The position numbers were made by a program, and so were the translations under genes. 64,000 nucleotides of DNA from Diorhabda sublineata (taxonomy: Eukaryota > Arthropoda > Insecta > Coleoptera > Chrysomelidae), in assembly GCF_026230105.1 (NCBI RefSeq), contig NC_079479.1, forward strand, positions 13,775,734 to 13,839,733, given 5' to 3'. Shown here piece by piece: positions 1 through 11,974 of this stretch. Positions within the stretch are counted from its first letter, which is position 1. The number at the start of each line of letters is the position of its first letter. The notes under the pieces were generated by a model. That model saw only the letters and a program-made list of their open reading frames with translations. It searched no databases and was not told the origin of the DNA.

Positions 1-384
1 TCATCATATTCGGGTTAACTTCTGAATATCTTCTAGCTTTGTTCTTGAGTTGGCTGCACTTCATAAGTGATTCTTATCTTTTCGTATATTGATCTTGGAT
101 TCTAGCTTTCACCTGTTTTTGATCCAATAAGTCAACCTGTTGAAATGGCATAGATTTTTGTAGATTCCGTGTTTTTCGTTGCTTGTAAGTTGGGGAGCTG
201 CTCATTTTAATTTATTTCGTTTACGTTTTCTTACCCATTGATTTCCAAACTCTTTTGCTTCATTGACCAATGGGTCCTGTAGATCTTCTGCAGCTACATT
301 ACTACCCATCTTCAAATATAAAGTTTAAATCTATCTATGGAAAGTGATTTCTTGTCCTTCTCCTCTCCCGAGGACCCCTGGTGG

Positions 385-480
385 TCCACCTACAACTTTT
401 TGGGAATCACATCATAAATCCCTAGTTCTTCTCTAGCATCGTCATTTCTCATTCTATCTTCGATGATAACTATGGATAGA
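385..480 (-). mobile_element. LINE C-terminal fragment (weak)
   Basis: Read on the minus strand this stretch gives DRMRNDDAREELGIYDV followed by IPKKL, then a stop. Non-LTR retrotransposons of the Jockey/RTE/CR1 kind carry a similar stretch after the reverse transcriptase (R-x-R-N-x-x-x-R-x-x-L, then L-R-W-x-G-H-V). The expected W-x-G-H-V part is garbled here. No larger open frame surrounds it, so it is a dead scrap at best. The rest of positions 1-385 shows no feature I can name. Confidence 0.35.
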
Positions 481-1465
481 ACTGTTGAAGAAAATTACGA
501 AAAAGTTTTGTACCAGATGTAAACATCAGAAAGGAAGAAAACTAGAACCATATATAGTTGCTAGAATGTAATGGGTTTCATGAGAACGCATGGACTGAGA
601 TAGTTGGAGGTCTTTGAACGTTATGAGAAAGAAAATTGCCATACAAGAATTCTCATCGATTGATTGGAGAATTAAATGAGAAATAGAAAGAAGTGGACAA
701 GAAAAATAGGAAGAGGAGAGTTCTTATTGTTATTTTCGTGACAATTTGTCCTAATTATATTTGGAGTGGTTTCCTCCAAACTTTTATAACCCTCGAAATT
801 TTCAATTTTTATTCCGTTTCTTTGATAACACGTCTTACTTATAGTAACCCTAAATTTAAAGCAGATTTTTTTGGCAAATATGTAAAGCGAATACGAACGT
901 AGAAAGAGCAGGATCTTTGAAACACAATCTTGTCCAGGAAGGAAAAATTGGAAGTGTAATGATCTTTTGAAACATAATAGAGAAGAATAAACATAAAGAG
1001 AAACCTACCATAACGATTTTTACTGTCTTCGATAAAAAAAATGTTCTGAATCATGAATCCATGGAAATCAATGAATGAGTTGAATGAAGTCAGTTATCTA
1101 GACAAGACACTGAGTAAAATCCTGTGGAACACAAAAAGTGACAAAGATTCAGTATTCAGTATTCTAAAATGGTTCAAAGCCACATATTTCTGCGTCAAGA
1201 CAAACTTACTAAAATGGAAAGAATCGCCTACAGATATATTTTACAAGAACAATGAAAATATGCAGCTATGGAAATGATCCTGCACCTAACAGTTCTGCGA
1301 GGAAAGAATATTAAAAAAAATGAAGTAAGTGAATGAAGAAAAAAGAAAATTCTAGGCAAAACACTCTTTTCTCGTCAATCGATGAAAAATAATTTTGTGA
1401 CAGGATGAAATAAAAACAAAAGTTTTATGAATACAAAACAGGTATATTCATAATCTAAAAAAAGT
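480..1465. other. AT-rich stretch without recognisable gene
   Basis: Several open frames of 60-75 codons occur on both strands (for example 1053-1277 plus). None matches a family I know, and none has a convincing start context or splice signals. I see no tandem repeat or terminal inverted repeat. Confidence 0.5.
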
Positions 1466-1469
1466 GTAC

Positions 1470-1600
1470 GGCTACAGAAACATTTATTGAAAGCATTTGT
1501 CCTACCGTGGCACAAGTTTTTGTATGCCTTCTTCATAAAAGGGTTACTGCTTGTGTATTCAACAAGTTCTTTCAGCTCGTCAAGCTCGAAGGAATGTTGA
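1470..1600 (-). mobile_element. mariner transposase C-terminal fragment
   Basis: The minus strand reads PFYEEGIQKLVPR, a stop, then DKC. This resembles the end of mariner transposases, where a (F/Y)-x-x-G-I-x-x-L-x-x-R-(W/Y)-x-K-C motif follows the third catalytic aspartate. The conserved aromatic residue before DKC has become a stop codon. No catalytic residues or terminal repeats are found beside it. It is an isolated, inactivated remnant. Confidence 0.5.
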
Positions 1601-1939
1601 TTTTAGGTTTAAGGAGAAATGAAAATCGTTAAAAGCGAGATGATGCACTTATTGAGAAAACAAAGTTACCCCAGCGACTGATATAATTTAGTTCGATGTA
1701 CTGGAGAAAACATCCCCATAAACTGATAGATTTTTTGACAGGAATATTCAGAAATTAACTGCAAATGAAGAGGAAACACAAATCGAGGAATCCAGAGGTC
1801 TCCTGCTCATTTTAGTTTACTGAATTACATTCCCAGTTCTCCATTTCATTTATTTTGTCTTTTCCCTTTCTTTTCAAGAAAAATAAAGTATTGATCACAA
1901 TTGGGCATCAATTCCATTTACCAACATTCAATATTGCGT

Positions 1940-2180
1940 GATATTTGGCTGTCAAATTTGACAATCGCTCAAAAAAAAACGTTGTTCGTGCACCAAGCAC
2001 CTCGAATCACATAGTCGTCTGTTTCTTTTGTTTTTGAACTGTCAGAACATTAGATTGATGGATCATCCGCTGTACACTCATGGTTTGGCACCCAATTATT
2101 TCTTCGTATTTCCGCAGATTAGAAGTAAGGTTTTGCCACACTTGAAGAAGCAGAACTTGAGTAGTAGCAACCCTCGTATA
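1940..2180 (+). mobile_element. mariner remnant with 3' terminal repeat
   Basis: The plus strand reads LMDHPLYTHGLAPNYFFVFP, the degenerate H-P-P-Y-S-P-D-L-A-P-N-D-F-F-L-F-P block of mariner transposases. The third catalytic aspartate region has changed to HGLAP and APNY. The fragment ends at about 2179 in agtagcaaccctcgta, the inverted complement of the left ends at 13.97 and 17.08 kb. The block tgtcaaatttgaca near 1945 resembles the sub-terminal sequence of those copies. The middle is deleted, so the copy cannot move by itself. Confidence 0.65.
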
Positions 2181-2844
2181 CCCTCACGTGATATGAGTAG
2201 GAGGAAACGAAAAACTTGTCTAAATCCCTTTGTAGAAACAAGATATAATTAATCGAAAAGAAGCTATGGACTGAAAGAACAACACCGTAGGGCTAAAAAA
2301 AGCTGAGACCCTACTGGGAAAGGATTCCCAGAAGATACTGGACGAATGCATTTGAACCTTAATGCTGTTTGGAGGTTTACTAGTTAGAAAGTTTGATTGG
2401 GAGCGACCTAAAATTAATTGAATTATTAGGTTTGTACTACCAGATATAATAGAAGGTCTTAATACTTATTGCAGATCATCGAGTAACTTACGATGCGACA
2501 TTAATTCGAAACTATTATGTAATTCTACAGGACTATAGTTCGAATCCTAGTATTACATTGATCCGATAAATGTTATCGAATTCGACTTTACTACACTCTT
2601 TTCGTTTTTCTATGTACTTATCGACATAATCTCCTGTTTGTCCTTTGGTCAATTGCTTGTATATTTGTTAGTTCACGCTTTTATCTAGTCGCCGAAGAAT
2701 ATTTGGTACAACACATGTGGTTCAGTGCTCAGAATAATGACAAATTAACAACTTTTGTTCAATTATATGGATAAGGATTTACACGAGATGTATGGTGGAA
2801 TTATCACAATCAAATTCATATGTCTATCCACTTGGAGGAACGTG

Positions 2845-2945
2845 GAGCATCACCAGAATTAGTTAAGGGCTCGATATTTTACAATGCAAAAAAGATGCAC
2901 AATCATTTGCCGATTGAAATCAAATCAATATAATTTCTTTTTCAA
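2845..2945 (+). mobile_element. LINE 3' end fragment, copy 1
   Basis: This stretch matches, in inverted sense, sequence at 16.2-16.3, 48.8-48.9 and 49.2-49.3 kb. Shared blocks include cagaattagttaagggctc and the following text that reads FYNAKKMHNHLPIEIKS. A phrase of the type F-Y-N-x-L-P-x-x-I-K sits near the C-terminus of several Jockey/CR1-type LINE proteins. There are no flanking landmarks. The cross-matches inside the window are the strongest evidence that it is a dispersed repeat. Confidence 0.55.
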
Positions 2946-3587
2946 TTCATAATGATGTATTCAGAATGAGAAAATAACTGTTGAAAATCTTATCATTTCA
3001 ATTGTTGTTTGTAAGATATCAACATAGTTTTTTTCAAAAACTTATTACGAAAGTCAAATTCCAGTTACTGCTATAGTATACTGAGAGCTATTTCTAAGGT
3101 CCAATTTACAGCCGATTAATTCAATTTAATTGACGTATAACTCACGAAGGGTGCTTTATTTTCAAAACATATATTTTCAGTATTCCGATTGAAATGAACG
3201 TCACCATCGGCGGTTACTGTAAAATCCTTTTCCAACAATTAAAACTTCTGCTTCAACAAATTTCCCATCAAGTGCTTCGTCAAAGATGGATAATGAAAAG
3301 ATGAGATCATTAATCCTCACAAAGACCAAAAATACAAGCTAGAATCTTCCCTTCTCGATTGAGAGTAACCCTTTTTCCGGAAACAGTAGCGGCGATGACT
3401 CTCACAATATTACTGATCATTAGAAATAAGAATCCAAAAGAAAGACATCGTTATAGAGCACAGAGATGAAATATTTGTTCCAATTTTAACAAAAGGAACA
3501 GTTTGAAACATGTTTTTAATCATATTAAAACAATTACTACTTTCAATCGCTGTAGCGACAACTCGGGATCCCGGGCTGAACAGTTCG

Positions 3588-3604
3588 TAGGTTAGGTTAG
3601 GTTG
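3588..3604 (+). repeat. short interstitial TTAGG tract
   Basis: gtaggttaggttaggttg holds three units of TTAGG, the common insect telomere repeat. Similar tracts lie near 35.13 kb (CCTAA sense) and 42.94 kb (imperfect). Such short tracts are scattered in insect chromosomes and do not mark a chromosome end. Confidence 0.7.
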
Positions 3605-3689
3605 ATTCATAGATAGCACTACAAGTATTAAATCCTCATGATTATCAGTGAGTTTTAACCTTCTTAGGATACATTTATAATAATTTAGA

Positions 3690-3864
3690 GTAAACAATGA
3701 AAAATTACCAGAAACTGTACATTCCAAAAAAAAACGGTAAAAAACTATTCAATGAAGGGAGAAAATAGGTATGAAACTGCTGGATAAAATTTTTAACAAA
3801 AATGTTGAAGATGAAAAAGTAGGAGACTGTTGTTGAAGGTTAAGAAACTGTTTAAATTAGGAAA

Positions 3865-3925
<61 letters not shown>

Positions 3926-4740
3926 ATAAAATAATTAACAAAACTGTTGACTGTGAATGATCTAAATGATGCTAAATGATGCTAAATCAAGTAAAGACTG
4001 TCAAAAAAACAATGAAAAATAACCAGAGACTATCTATTTCAACATAAATACAGTAAGAAACTGTTCGAATGGAAAATAAAAATATTGGATAAAACAATCA
4101 ATAAATATTCTAAAAATTGTTGAAGTTCAAAGGAAAAATAACTAAATCTAGTGGAGACTGTCGTAAAACAATGAAAAATAACCGAAAACTGTACATTTCC
4201 ACTTGAAAAAAGTGAAAAACTGTTCAAATGAAAGAAGAGAATAGATAAAAAAACTGTTGCATGGAATATTTAACAAACCGGTTGAAGATGAGAGAAAAAA
4301 ATTACCAAACCGATTTCAGACTAGTGTAAAACGTTCATAAATAACCGGAAACTGTACAGCTTGAACTGAGAAGGTTGAGAAACTATTCAAATAAAGAAAA
4401 AATATATATAAGGAACTGGTATATAAAATAATTAACGAAACTGTTGAATGTTAACGTTAAAACAACTAAATCAAGTAAAGACTGTCAACAAACAATGAAA
4501 AATAACTAAAAACTGTATATTCCAAACTAAAAACAAAAAAAGAAACTGTTCAAATCAATGAATTTTCAGAACATTGGTAATAAAGAAAGGCAAAAACATC
4601 TAAATCAAATATAGACTGCCATTAAGCAAAAAACAGTCAAAAACTGCTCTCATTATTTAAAAAGTGACAAATTGGTAAAATTATTGGAAAAAAGTTCTTA
4701 AAACTATAATTAGAAACTTTGGGATGTCGGTAAACGGTCA
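3690..4740. repeat. degenerate tandem array, period about 160 bp
   Basis: A block caatgaaaaataacc...actgta recurs near 3694, 4009, 4169, 4331 and 4493. The last three intervals are 160-162 bp. The interval 3694-4009 holds about two units and is interrupted by the (AT)n tract at 3867-3923. Each unit also repeats the words aaactgtt, taaatca and agactgtc. The array fades after about 4640. It holds no coding frame (the 62-codon minus frame at 4039-4227 is a by-product) and looks like a decayed satellite. Confidence 0.8.
3867..3923. repeat. (AT)n microsatellite
   Basis: Uninterrupted AT dinucleotide run of 57 bases inside the ~160-bp array. A related unit near 4410 has only a short atatata at the same place, so the run probably grew from that seed. 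Confidence 0.95.
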
Positions 4741-5220
4741 AAAACTGTTTGAAGAATCAATTATCTATCTAAATTTTTGGAATTAAATGAGTGAGAAACG
4801 AATCTAGACTTGAAAATATAGTAAATAACAGATTGAAACAACTATTGTTCACTTTTAAAATATATTTTTCTGTAAAATTTACTGCTGATAACTGGAAATT
4901 GTACAGTCAAGTCAATAGTTGTACGAATTGATTGATATTTGGATTTGAAAAACTATCGGGTCAGAATTTCCGCCCTCAAGATGTGCACAAAATGTATTCT
5001 TCATTAGACCACTAGATACAATCTTCTACCTTTCTTCAAGTAATTTTTTTTAACTGCATCTGTTATGAAATATGTCCTTACAAAGGACAATAATTATTTT
5101 GTACGACTGTATGAGGAAACATGGATTTTTTGGTTAATTGAGACTAAAATAGTTCACCCCTTATGTTCATAGGAACTATTTGAACTTGAACGCGCTCTAA
5201 ACTTCTCATTCTAGAGCCTT
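4740..5220. other. AT-rich stretch, nothing recognised
   Basis: Follows the tandem array. The word aaactgtt continues to about 4750 and then disappears. No coding or repeat signal is seen. Confidence 0.4.
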
Positions 5221-5224
5221 GTTT

Positions 5225-5345
5225 CATTAGTGGGTTGGAGCGCATCAGGATGCATTTTGACACGTTCTTCTTCGGGTTCCTTTGGTTTGAAAATCATGAT
5301 TATTTCGGCAATATTCCATTGATTAGGAAAATATCCAGTTGTTTG
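5225..5345 (-). mobile_element. Jockey-type LINE reverse transcriptase fragment
   Basis: The minus strand reads GYFPNQWNIAEIIMIFKPK. This matches the start of the Jockey reverse transcriptase domain, where F-P-x-x-W-K-x-A-x-I-I-x-I-x-K-P precedes the S-Y-R-P-I block. The S-Y-R-P-I block itself is not recognisable downstream. I find no catalytic F-A-D-D motif nearby, so the element is a short truncated relic. It lies on the same strand as the larger Jockey remnant at 8.8-10.2 kb but is separated by about 3.5 kb of other sequence. Confidence 0.5.
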
Positions 5346-7175
5346 CTGATTCACTAGCTACACTGAGATCAGTAAGACCAAAAGATTACCCTGATTCTAT
5401 ACTTGGTATACTCAAAAGTGTAGATAAGATAATTTCTCAACAATTAACTGCTCTGGTCGTGGTGAGACATTTCCAAACTGTTTGCTAAATGATGTTTATG
5501 TCTAGGCGTCTGATTGAGTTTTGGTAGTTTCAAATTTCAACCCAATGGTTCATTCGCGTCTATTGTATTCACCTCTCCCTACAAATATGGGTTTTTTCAT
5601 CATGATGTACAAGTTTTATGGGATAACATGGCCTAATAGAAACTCGACAAGTTATTTGGAGTGTGCTGCTACATAAAATTTTTCGTCACTGGATATGATT
5701 CAAATTTGATTGTTAGGATGAATTAATGAATACTGGGTGTTATGTTTTCTACGTTACTTACTATAAAGCAAAGTTATGAGACAAATTACTGAATGAAGGA
5801 ATATCACAAAGCGGTAACCCCTTGAGTACGTTACTGATTTTCAGAAAAGCCCATGCATGAAAGCCTTGTGGGTGAGTTTCCCCATTCATGGCTCCCCGGC
5901 AATCTGTTTCCGAACCAGTGCAACCAATTATACAAGTTTTAACTCCCCGATAGACCTTAAAAGTACACTATAAATTAACGAAGTGAATCCGATTCTTGTA
6001 CCATTTTATGTTTGGCTTTCTGCACACCGACTCCTATTTTATCTCGGGATATAGTGCAGGATAACGACCCTTTCCGTGAGGATATATCATTTAGATATTC
6101 AAGATTAGATATTTGGACCTTTTGTTAATTTTTGTTTGATAAATATCTGTAACGAACCGAACAGAATTTTAAATTAAATATTGATTCTTGGTTCAAGAAA
6201 TTGGAATTAATAATATCTGTATCGTCTATAATATTAAAATCTCTATTCAGTTAGCTTTTCTTTGTTTTTTTTTTTTCGATAATGAGAGTTTTTTTGTATC
6301 ATTCGTTGTTTTACGGTATGAATAGAATTCCACTGTTGCCTTAAAGTTTATCAAACCCAGTTAATCTCGAGAGAAAATATATATATAAATGCTGGTAAAC
6401 GCGAGGTTTCAATCTTTAGGAATATAAGTTGTTCTGAGTGCAGCACAAACAATTCCCTTTTTGGAAATATTTTCAAAACTAGTCAGTTATCTCGTGAAAT
6501 TTCAATCCGGGATTCGTCAACAATAGACGATATTGAACACCGTTATGGTTATTTTTGAGCAACTATAATCAGGATACAGATGCTCTTCGTTTTAACTGCA
6601 CCTTCCAGTACAAGAAAAATCACCTACCAATTGTTCTCTATTTCTATTTCTCTAAAATCTGCGACAGTTTCCAGTATCTAGGCAATTAGAGAAAATATGT
6701 TATAGACAAATTATATAGAAACAAACATGTCGCAAACAAAAAAATCGCAAAATATAGATTGTTCAGGACTCTAAAAAACCTTTTAATATCAAAAAATGTT
6801 GAGATTATATCAAAATTTGATATTGTTGGTAAGTATTCAGTCGTAGAAAAAATTACAAGCAAAATACGATGAGTTCCTGGAGATAAAGGCACTAAGATTT
6901 GTAAATCCTTCGCATTTCAAAATGAAGAAGTGGATAATAACTAAGACAATATTCGATATGTTTCCTATGACGTCTAGAGGTGGAGTGTATTCTCCATTAA
7001 AATTTATTTTGGCGGAGAGCTCTCCATTACAATATGTTATTGCTCTTAAATCCACTGTAACAGGATATCCCGAGACATTTCCAGGTCTTATAGAGACGTA
7101 GATTTCGAAGTATTTCTAGAAAAATCTTTGAAAAATGTATTATCCATGAAAAAACTTTAAAAGTGCATTGATTTG
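5345..7175. other. AT-rich stretch, no gene recognised
   Basis: Contains homopolymer-rich sequence (6250-6290) and minus-strand open frames at 6686-6892 and 6837-7055 (68 and 72 codons). They match nothing I know and have no splice or start support. Confidence 0.4.
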
Positions 7176-7179
7176 GATC

Positions 7180-7890
7180 CATGGACCTGGAAGAGATATA
7201 AGAAGATGGCTTTAGAGGTATCTGGCCTGAATACCACTGTGAAAGAAAGTACACCATCTCCGTACGAGCAGTACTTTGTTTATTAACTGAAAATTTGAAC
7301 ATGAGAAAGCTGTGCGTAAGTTGGGTGCAGAGATTATTCCAAATGGAACAAAAACAGGGTCGTGAAAATGTTTTCATCGAGTGATTCTCCGAAATAAAGC
7401 AATGGATGAAGCATGGATTCATCGAAACAAATGAATGATCAAAATAAGGGACTGAAAAGGGAGAACCGGCTCCAAAGAAGGCAAAGACAGTTCCATCTGC
7501 AGGCAATTTCATGATATGAAACTTAAAATCTTGAAATAAAACGTTTTAGCGAAGAAATCATGCGAAAACGACCGCATATGGCTAAGAAAAAAGTCTTGTT
7601 TCATCAAATTGAGCAGCAGTTCACAATCTGTTATTGCAATGGCCAAAATTCATGAATTAGAGTTTGAATCACTACTTCATGCAACCTATTCGCCAGATTC
7701 AGTCCCTTCGGGTTATTTTATGTTCCCAGACTTGGAAATAAAGATTCACTGCTCAAGAATTTCCCAGCAATGAAGAGGTGATGTCAGCAGTTGATGGCTA
7801 TTTTGAGAACCTTCCTAAAATTTTTCTTGTTGGACCAAGTACTCCTGGGACCATCCTCGTATCTCGATTTTTCAGCTTGAATTTGTTTTT
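7180..7890 (+). mobile_element. mariner transposase pseudogene, family with GGATGGTCCC ends
   Basis: Mariner transposases cut and paste a ~1.3-kb element at TA sites. In order, the plus strand shows the end of the paired-like DNA-binding part (VLCLLTENLNMRKLCVSWV), the stretch EKGEPAPKKAKTVPSAG, then LLQWPKFMN and EEVMSAVDGYFENLPKIF. Between these the frame is broken by several stops and shifts, and the first catalytic aspartate region reads HGFIETN rather than D-E-T-W. The 3' end at about 7828-7871, actcctgggaccatcctcgt, matches the terminal repeats at 29.2, 30.3 and 32.2 kb. The left terminal repeat is missing. The 161-codon minus-strand frame here is only a shadow. Confidence 0.85.
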
Positions 7891-8825
7891 CTAAAAGGAG
7901 CAGATCTTGGGTGAATATATGAAATTCACCTGTCTCTGTTTTTCTCTATTCCAGCTCTATATTTGTCTATAAAATCTACTCACGACTTCGAAACTTTATT
8001 TTGTAATTTAGAGTATAAGTATAGTGGTAGCGTATAGAGGGTGGTCAATGCAAGAGGAACCATCATTCTTGTTCAGTATCTCAACGTCTATTGAATTTGA
8101 TAATTCAAAATCATTTCTGAATTTAACTGTACTATTTCCACACATTGTCTCTTATTTTGTTGTCTACAAAGACGAATGTAATGCTAAAACTCGGAAGATA
8201 CAATTTGAATTAATACACCAATTAGTTTCTCGACCGAAGCAACGTTCTTCTTCCGGTTCTTTATTTTTCACGCTGCGTTTCTGTTGGATTTTCCTGAAAA
8301 GAAAAATTTAATGTACTGTCTTGAATTTATCACCGGAATTAATTTGTAAAAGAAAATTCGTAATTTGTTCAATTTAAGGTCACTGGAACGGAAAATGACA
8401 TTCACCTACTTTTTGAAACTCAAACCAAATTATGGATTAGTTAATAGGTAAAAATACTAAATAAATAATTTTGTTTTACTGGGTCAATTTACTGGTTGAT
8501 ATCCTGGATGTATATTTCTAGTATTATTTTCTGACTTAATGTATCTGTAATTTACTAGGTGGATACATGTTACATTATTGCGGCACATCTGGATATCTAG
8601 ATGATCCCCATGAATTGAGTTGTTTAGAATCATCAATTCCATCGAATACCTTCCACTGTATGTCATTATGAACTAATTTATTCCACGATTTTTTACCTTA
8701 GAACTGTTAGAGCTGTTAGTCAAAATTCGAGTCAATTTTGAGTGTCCGTAAACTTAGTAGAATCTCCTCCAATTATTGTAACTACACTTATATGTGAAAT
8801 TTTTCTTGTTTTTGCACTAAGCACT
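7890..8825. other. stretch without recognisable feature
   Basis: A plus frame at 8024-8311 (95 codons) and a minus frame at 8484-8666 are open but show no motif, no clear ATG context and no similarity to any family I know. Confidence 0.4.
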
Positions 8826-8829
8826 TGGA

Positions 8830-10165
8830 TAACTGACTCAAAAAGCTTCGTCCTCTTCAGTATTTTTTCTAGGTTCGTGTTGTCGTGGAGCTGGTCTATC
8901 TCCAGGTCCCGATGAAGATCGCTATCTTTATTTTCAAATCTTTGGATGATTTGGTTGTTGATTTCGTTGACTTATCCCCATAGTTGAGTCCCGTATGTCC
9001 GTACCAATTTCAGGATTTGTTCATATACAAATAGAGCGGAAAAAGATTCTGGAGGGATCACGTAGAAGACAGATGGGCAAAGTGGACTAAAACTCAGATA
9101 CCAAACACACGCAGAGCTGTAGGCAGACCACCAAAGATTTCAGCTTCTCAGAAAGATCCAAGAAGAGGGCCAAACGTACAGGATTTAACAGGACCTGGTC
9201 CTATTGATAGAGGAAGAAGAAGAAGACAAGTGTAGTGGATTGTCTTCCAAGCAACCAATACATTTTCTTCTATCTTACACCTAGTTCTTATCGTTTCTTT
9301 TCTATGAGAGGTTTCTAGCATAACTTTGATTCTAGTACTAGCCCCAAATATTTTGCTGTATTAGCATGCATATGGTACCTGTAAATCGGACTGGTACATA
9401 TTTCTTCTTTTTATTCGCCATTTTTTCTTATTTAAACCTATCCTACATGTTTTGGTCCAATAATTAATTTCAATGGAATCGCCTACGGTCGAAATAAATG
9501 TCACTGGTGTATAAGAGGTAGACCTCCAGCTTAAGAACACTACCTTGTGATACACTCGCGTTGGTTTCCATTGAGCATAAGAAATCATCCCCTAGCTTTA
9601 TTCTGAAGGCTCGTTCTTTTAGAGCTCTTCATGCCCAACTTAGTCCAATGTTTGAGCCAATTCTGAAGGGATTCATTTTTTTAGTAGTATTTCGAATAAC
9701 TTTGATATCATTGGTGATAGAGATATTGGTTTGAACGAAGATACTACGTTTGGTGGTTTTTTTTTGGTTTGAGAATCATTATAACTTCAAGCTTCGTTTC
9801 TAATATGCGTTAATTTGATTAAAGCTTCTATGGTGAATGTTTTGGAGGTTTCTTCGGATTGATATTCAGCTTAATCATTGCGTATATCTCCTTTAGAGTA
9901 GTAAGTTATTTTTGAACTGTCTTGATTTTGTATAAATTGTTCAAATCGTTCTTATCCTTCGGTAGTGTGTACTAAATCATTTACAATTTTTTTTGCTATT
10001 TTTTATTGTTTCTAGCTCTGGTACTATAGTTTTTGATTGGAGGATTTTGAGTGATTAATCTCTTTAATCTTTTGGTCGCCATCCATAGTGTGTATTCTAA
10101 AGACTTCTTGTTTGTTAATTCGTTAAGTTCTGTTTTTAATATTTTGGATTCTTCTTTTCAGTTCT
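8830..10165 (-). mobile_element. Jockey-clade LINE pseudogene, split by another LINE
   Basis: Jockey elements copy themselves by target-primed reverse transcription. On the minus strand, from 10.13 kb downwards, the pieces come in protein order. First comes the linker before the polymerase (YTLWMATKRLKRLI). A degraded reverse transcriptase follows. Near 9.5-9.6 kb comes the block ALKERAFRIKLGDD, then SQGSVL and LLYTSDI, which correspond to P-Q-G-S-V-L-G-P and L-Y-T-x-D. Finally 9005-8835 gives YGTQLWG and IIQRFENKDSDL, the C-terminal tail. The F-A-D-D catalytic box is not recognisable. Between the last two pieces lies a plus-strand fragment of a different LINE (9030-9240). The copy has many stops and is dead. 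Confidence 0.75.
9030..9240 (+). mobile_element. LINE 3' terminus fragment nested in the Jockey remnant
   Basis: The plus strand reads RFWRDHVEDRWAKW, then TKTQIPNTRRAVGRPPK. This is the C-terminal R-R-W-x-G-H-V ... R-W-x-x-x-x-x-x-W ... R-x-x-G-R-P-x-x-R-W block of RTE/CR1-like LINEs found in many arthropods. It ends in a purine-rich stretch (gaagaagaagaag near 9220) that could be the element's 3' tail. It points opposite to the surrounding Jockey remnant and falls exactly between its polymerase and tail pieces, which suggests a 5'-truncated insertion. Confidence 0.7.
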
Positions 10166-11395
10166 TGAGTTTAATTTTGTCTTCTGGAGCTCTAGTTTGA
10201 TGCCACTACATCTCAGTTTGCACTTTTTGGGTATTAGAAAATTATATAAAGACAATATTTACCTTTAATAATTTCATTCCAAAACTTTGGACTCAAATCA
10301 TTTGGAAAAATTTCGCACGATGAAGATTTGATAATTTTCCTCATTTATATTGCAAACCTCATATGGACTGAAAATAACGAAATATCCCCCCGTAGAATCC
10401 ATTACTAATATGAAGGGTAAATTTTTATTAGTCATAAAATTGATAATATAAATTTTATATCTCAGTATAACCAATAAAAAATAAAACTACCAATTAGCTT
10501 CATATTTACTGATATCTGAAAGTATTGAAACATGATATTCTGGGAATATAAACATAAATAAAGCTCAGAAATTGAATTTCCTACCAATAATTAATTGAAT
10601 GTTGAATAATTAGGACAACAAAAACAATGGCAAAGAGTTTGATAAACAATATTTCTGATTATTAAAAAAATTAGGTCAAAAAAGGCTTACCAACGAACTA
10701 TGTAAGACGTAAGCTTCAATAGTAATTTTTCACGAATTCGCTGAAGCTCGCAATTATCAATTAGACGTGTTAACCATATTTCAGTCACGCAGCTTCCCCA
10801 ATCTTTCTATGAAGAGTCGAAAGATACTGGTTTTAGAGCAAACAGATCATTTGAAGAGGGAGCTTGATCTTTCTTATCAGTGCTACCATCTCTTTGCTAC
10901 ATTGACCATACTATCTGCAAAATACCCAAGTCAGCATTGATAGCTTTATAAGACAAGCTTGAACAATCAAAGCTACCTCAAAATATTGATAAGATGCATA
11001 CGATTATGAATGCTTTTGATCTGTACACAAGGTCAAAGAATTCGTACAAGCGTCCTTATTTCCATCGATCAAAGATACTGAATACTAACAGAAGTATTTT
11101 CACTTAAGTTGGAATATAACCAGTTCGAGTAAGTACTTATTGAATTGCGAGAACTATAGAGGACGCATTTTTGGGTCCAGCTCATGAAGAAGTGGAAAGA
11201 AAAATAATTTTGGACTCATGGCTTATGAATTCTCTATATTGTTTTTCTTTCAGTTCTTTCGTTCGCGGCTTCATTGAGGCAGCTCGCTATCCTTAACTTC
11301 TAAGTCTTCCTTACATGCATCTGGTCACTTTCTACGTGGACGCCCTCTTCTTGTTTCTACGTCTTCTCCACGTGTTAAGTCTCTTTTCACAAAAC
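10165..11395. other. AT-rich stretch, nothing recognised
   Basis: No terminal repeats, tandem repeats or family motifs seen. All open frames are shorter than 60 codons. Confidence 0.4.
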
Positions 11396-11399
11396 TTTT

Positions 11400-11612
11400 T
11401 TATGGAAATGGGTCTTGGAAAACATTGGAGGTTCATCAATGTACCCTTCTAGTATTCCATGCATTAACAGGATTTGCTCCTTTTTCGATAATGTCGAAAT
11501 ATGAAGAGTGTTTTATACAAATATCAAAGCCTTCGACAAGCGAAGAAGATTTATTTGACAAAATTAAGTGTTTGCTTGCCAGATGTATGAAGTTGGACGG
11601 TTAAGAAACATA
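11400..11612 (+). mobile_element. possible LTR-retrotransposon integrase scrap
   Basis: The plus strand stays open for about 70 codons and reads NGSWKTLEVHQCTLLVFHAL, then TGFAPFSIMSKYEE, ending in MKLDG and a stop. A phrase H-x-x-T-G-x-x-P-F-x-L-x-x-G in a helical context resembles the end of the integrase core of Gypsy/BEL-type retroelements. No D-D-E residues, long terminal repeats or zinc finger can be seen nearby. It could equally be a chance open frame, so the call is tentative. Confidence 0.3.
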
Positions 11613-11739
11613 AACCACGGTAGGGTTACATTATTCCAACAAATTGTTGGACAATATTGATGATTTGATGATTTTAGGTCGCCTGAAAAGGGTTTTGACG
11701 ATTCAAAGCGATATTTAAGGGCATGATACATTGTTATAT

Positions 11740-11761
11740 GTTATATATATATATATATATT
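11740..11761. repeat. short AT dinucleotide run
   Basis: About ten AT units in a locally AT-rich stretch. Confidence 0.7.
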
Positions 11762-11974
11762 GTCGCTAGATGGCCTTATCCATTTGTTTTATTATATCTT
11801 CAATTGTATCTTCATTATCGTTATCTAAATCCATTTCACTGTCAATTATAATTTAGCAGCGCGATCATTTGTGAGTCGTCTTCTTTAATTTTAAGTGGAT
11901 ATTTCGAAAATGGACGTTCCGTGGAAGGCGACTTAAAATTTCTTCAGTATCTCCACTAATTTTTGTAACACCTG

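Noticed and set aside
7027..7512. 161-codon minus-strand open frame
   Set aside because: It is the antisense shadow of the plus-strand mariner transposase at 7.18-7.89 kb.
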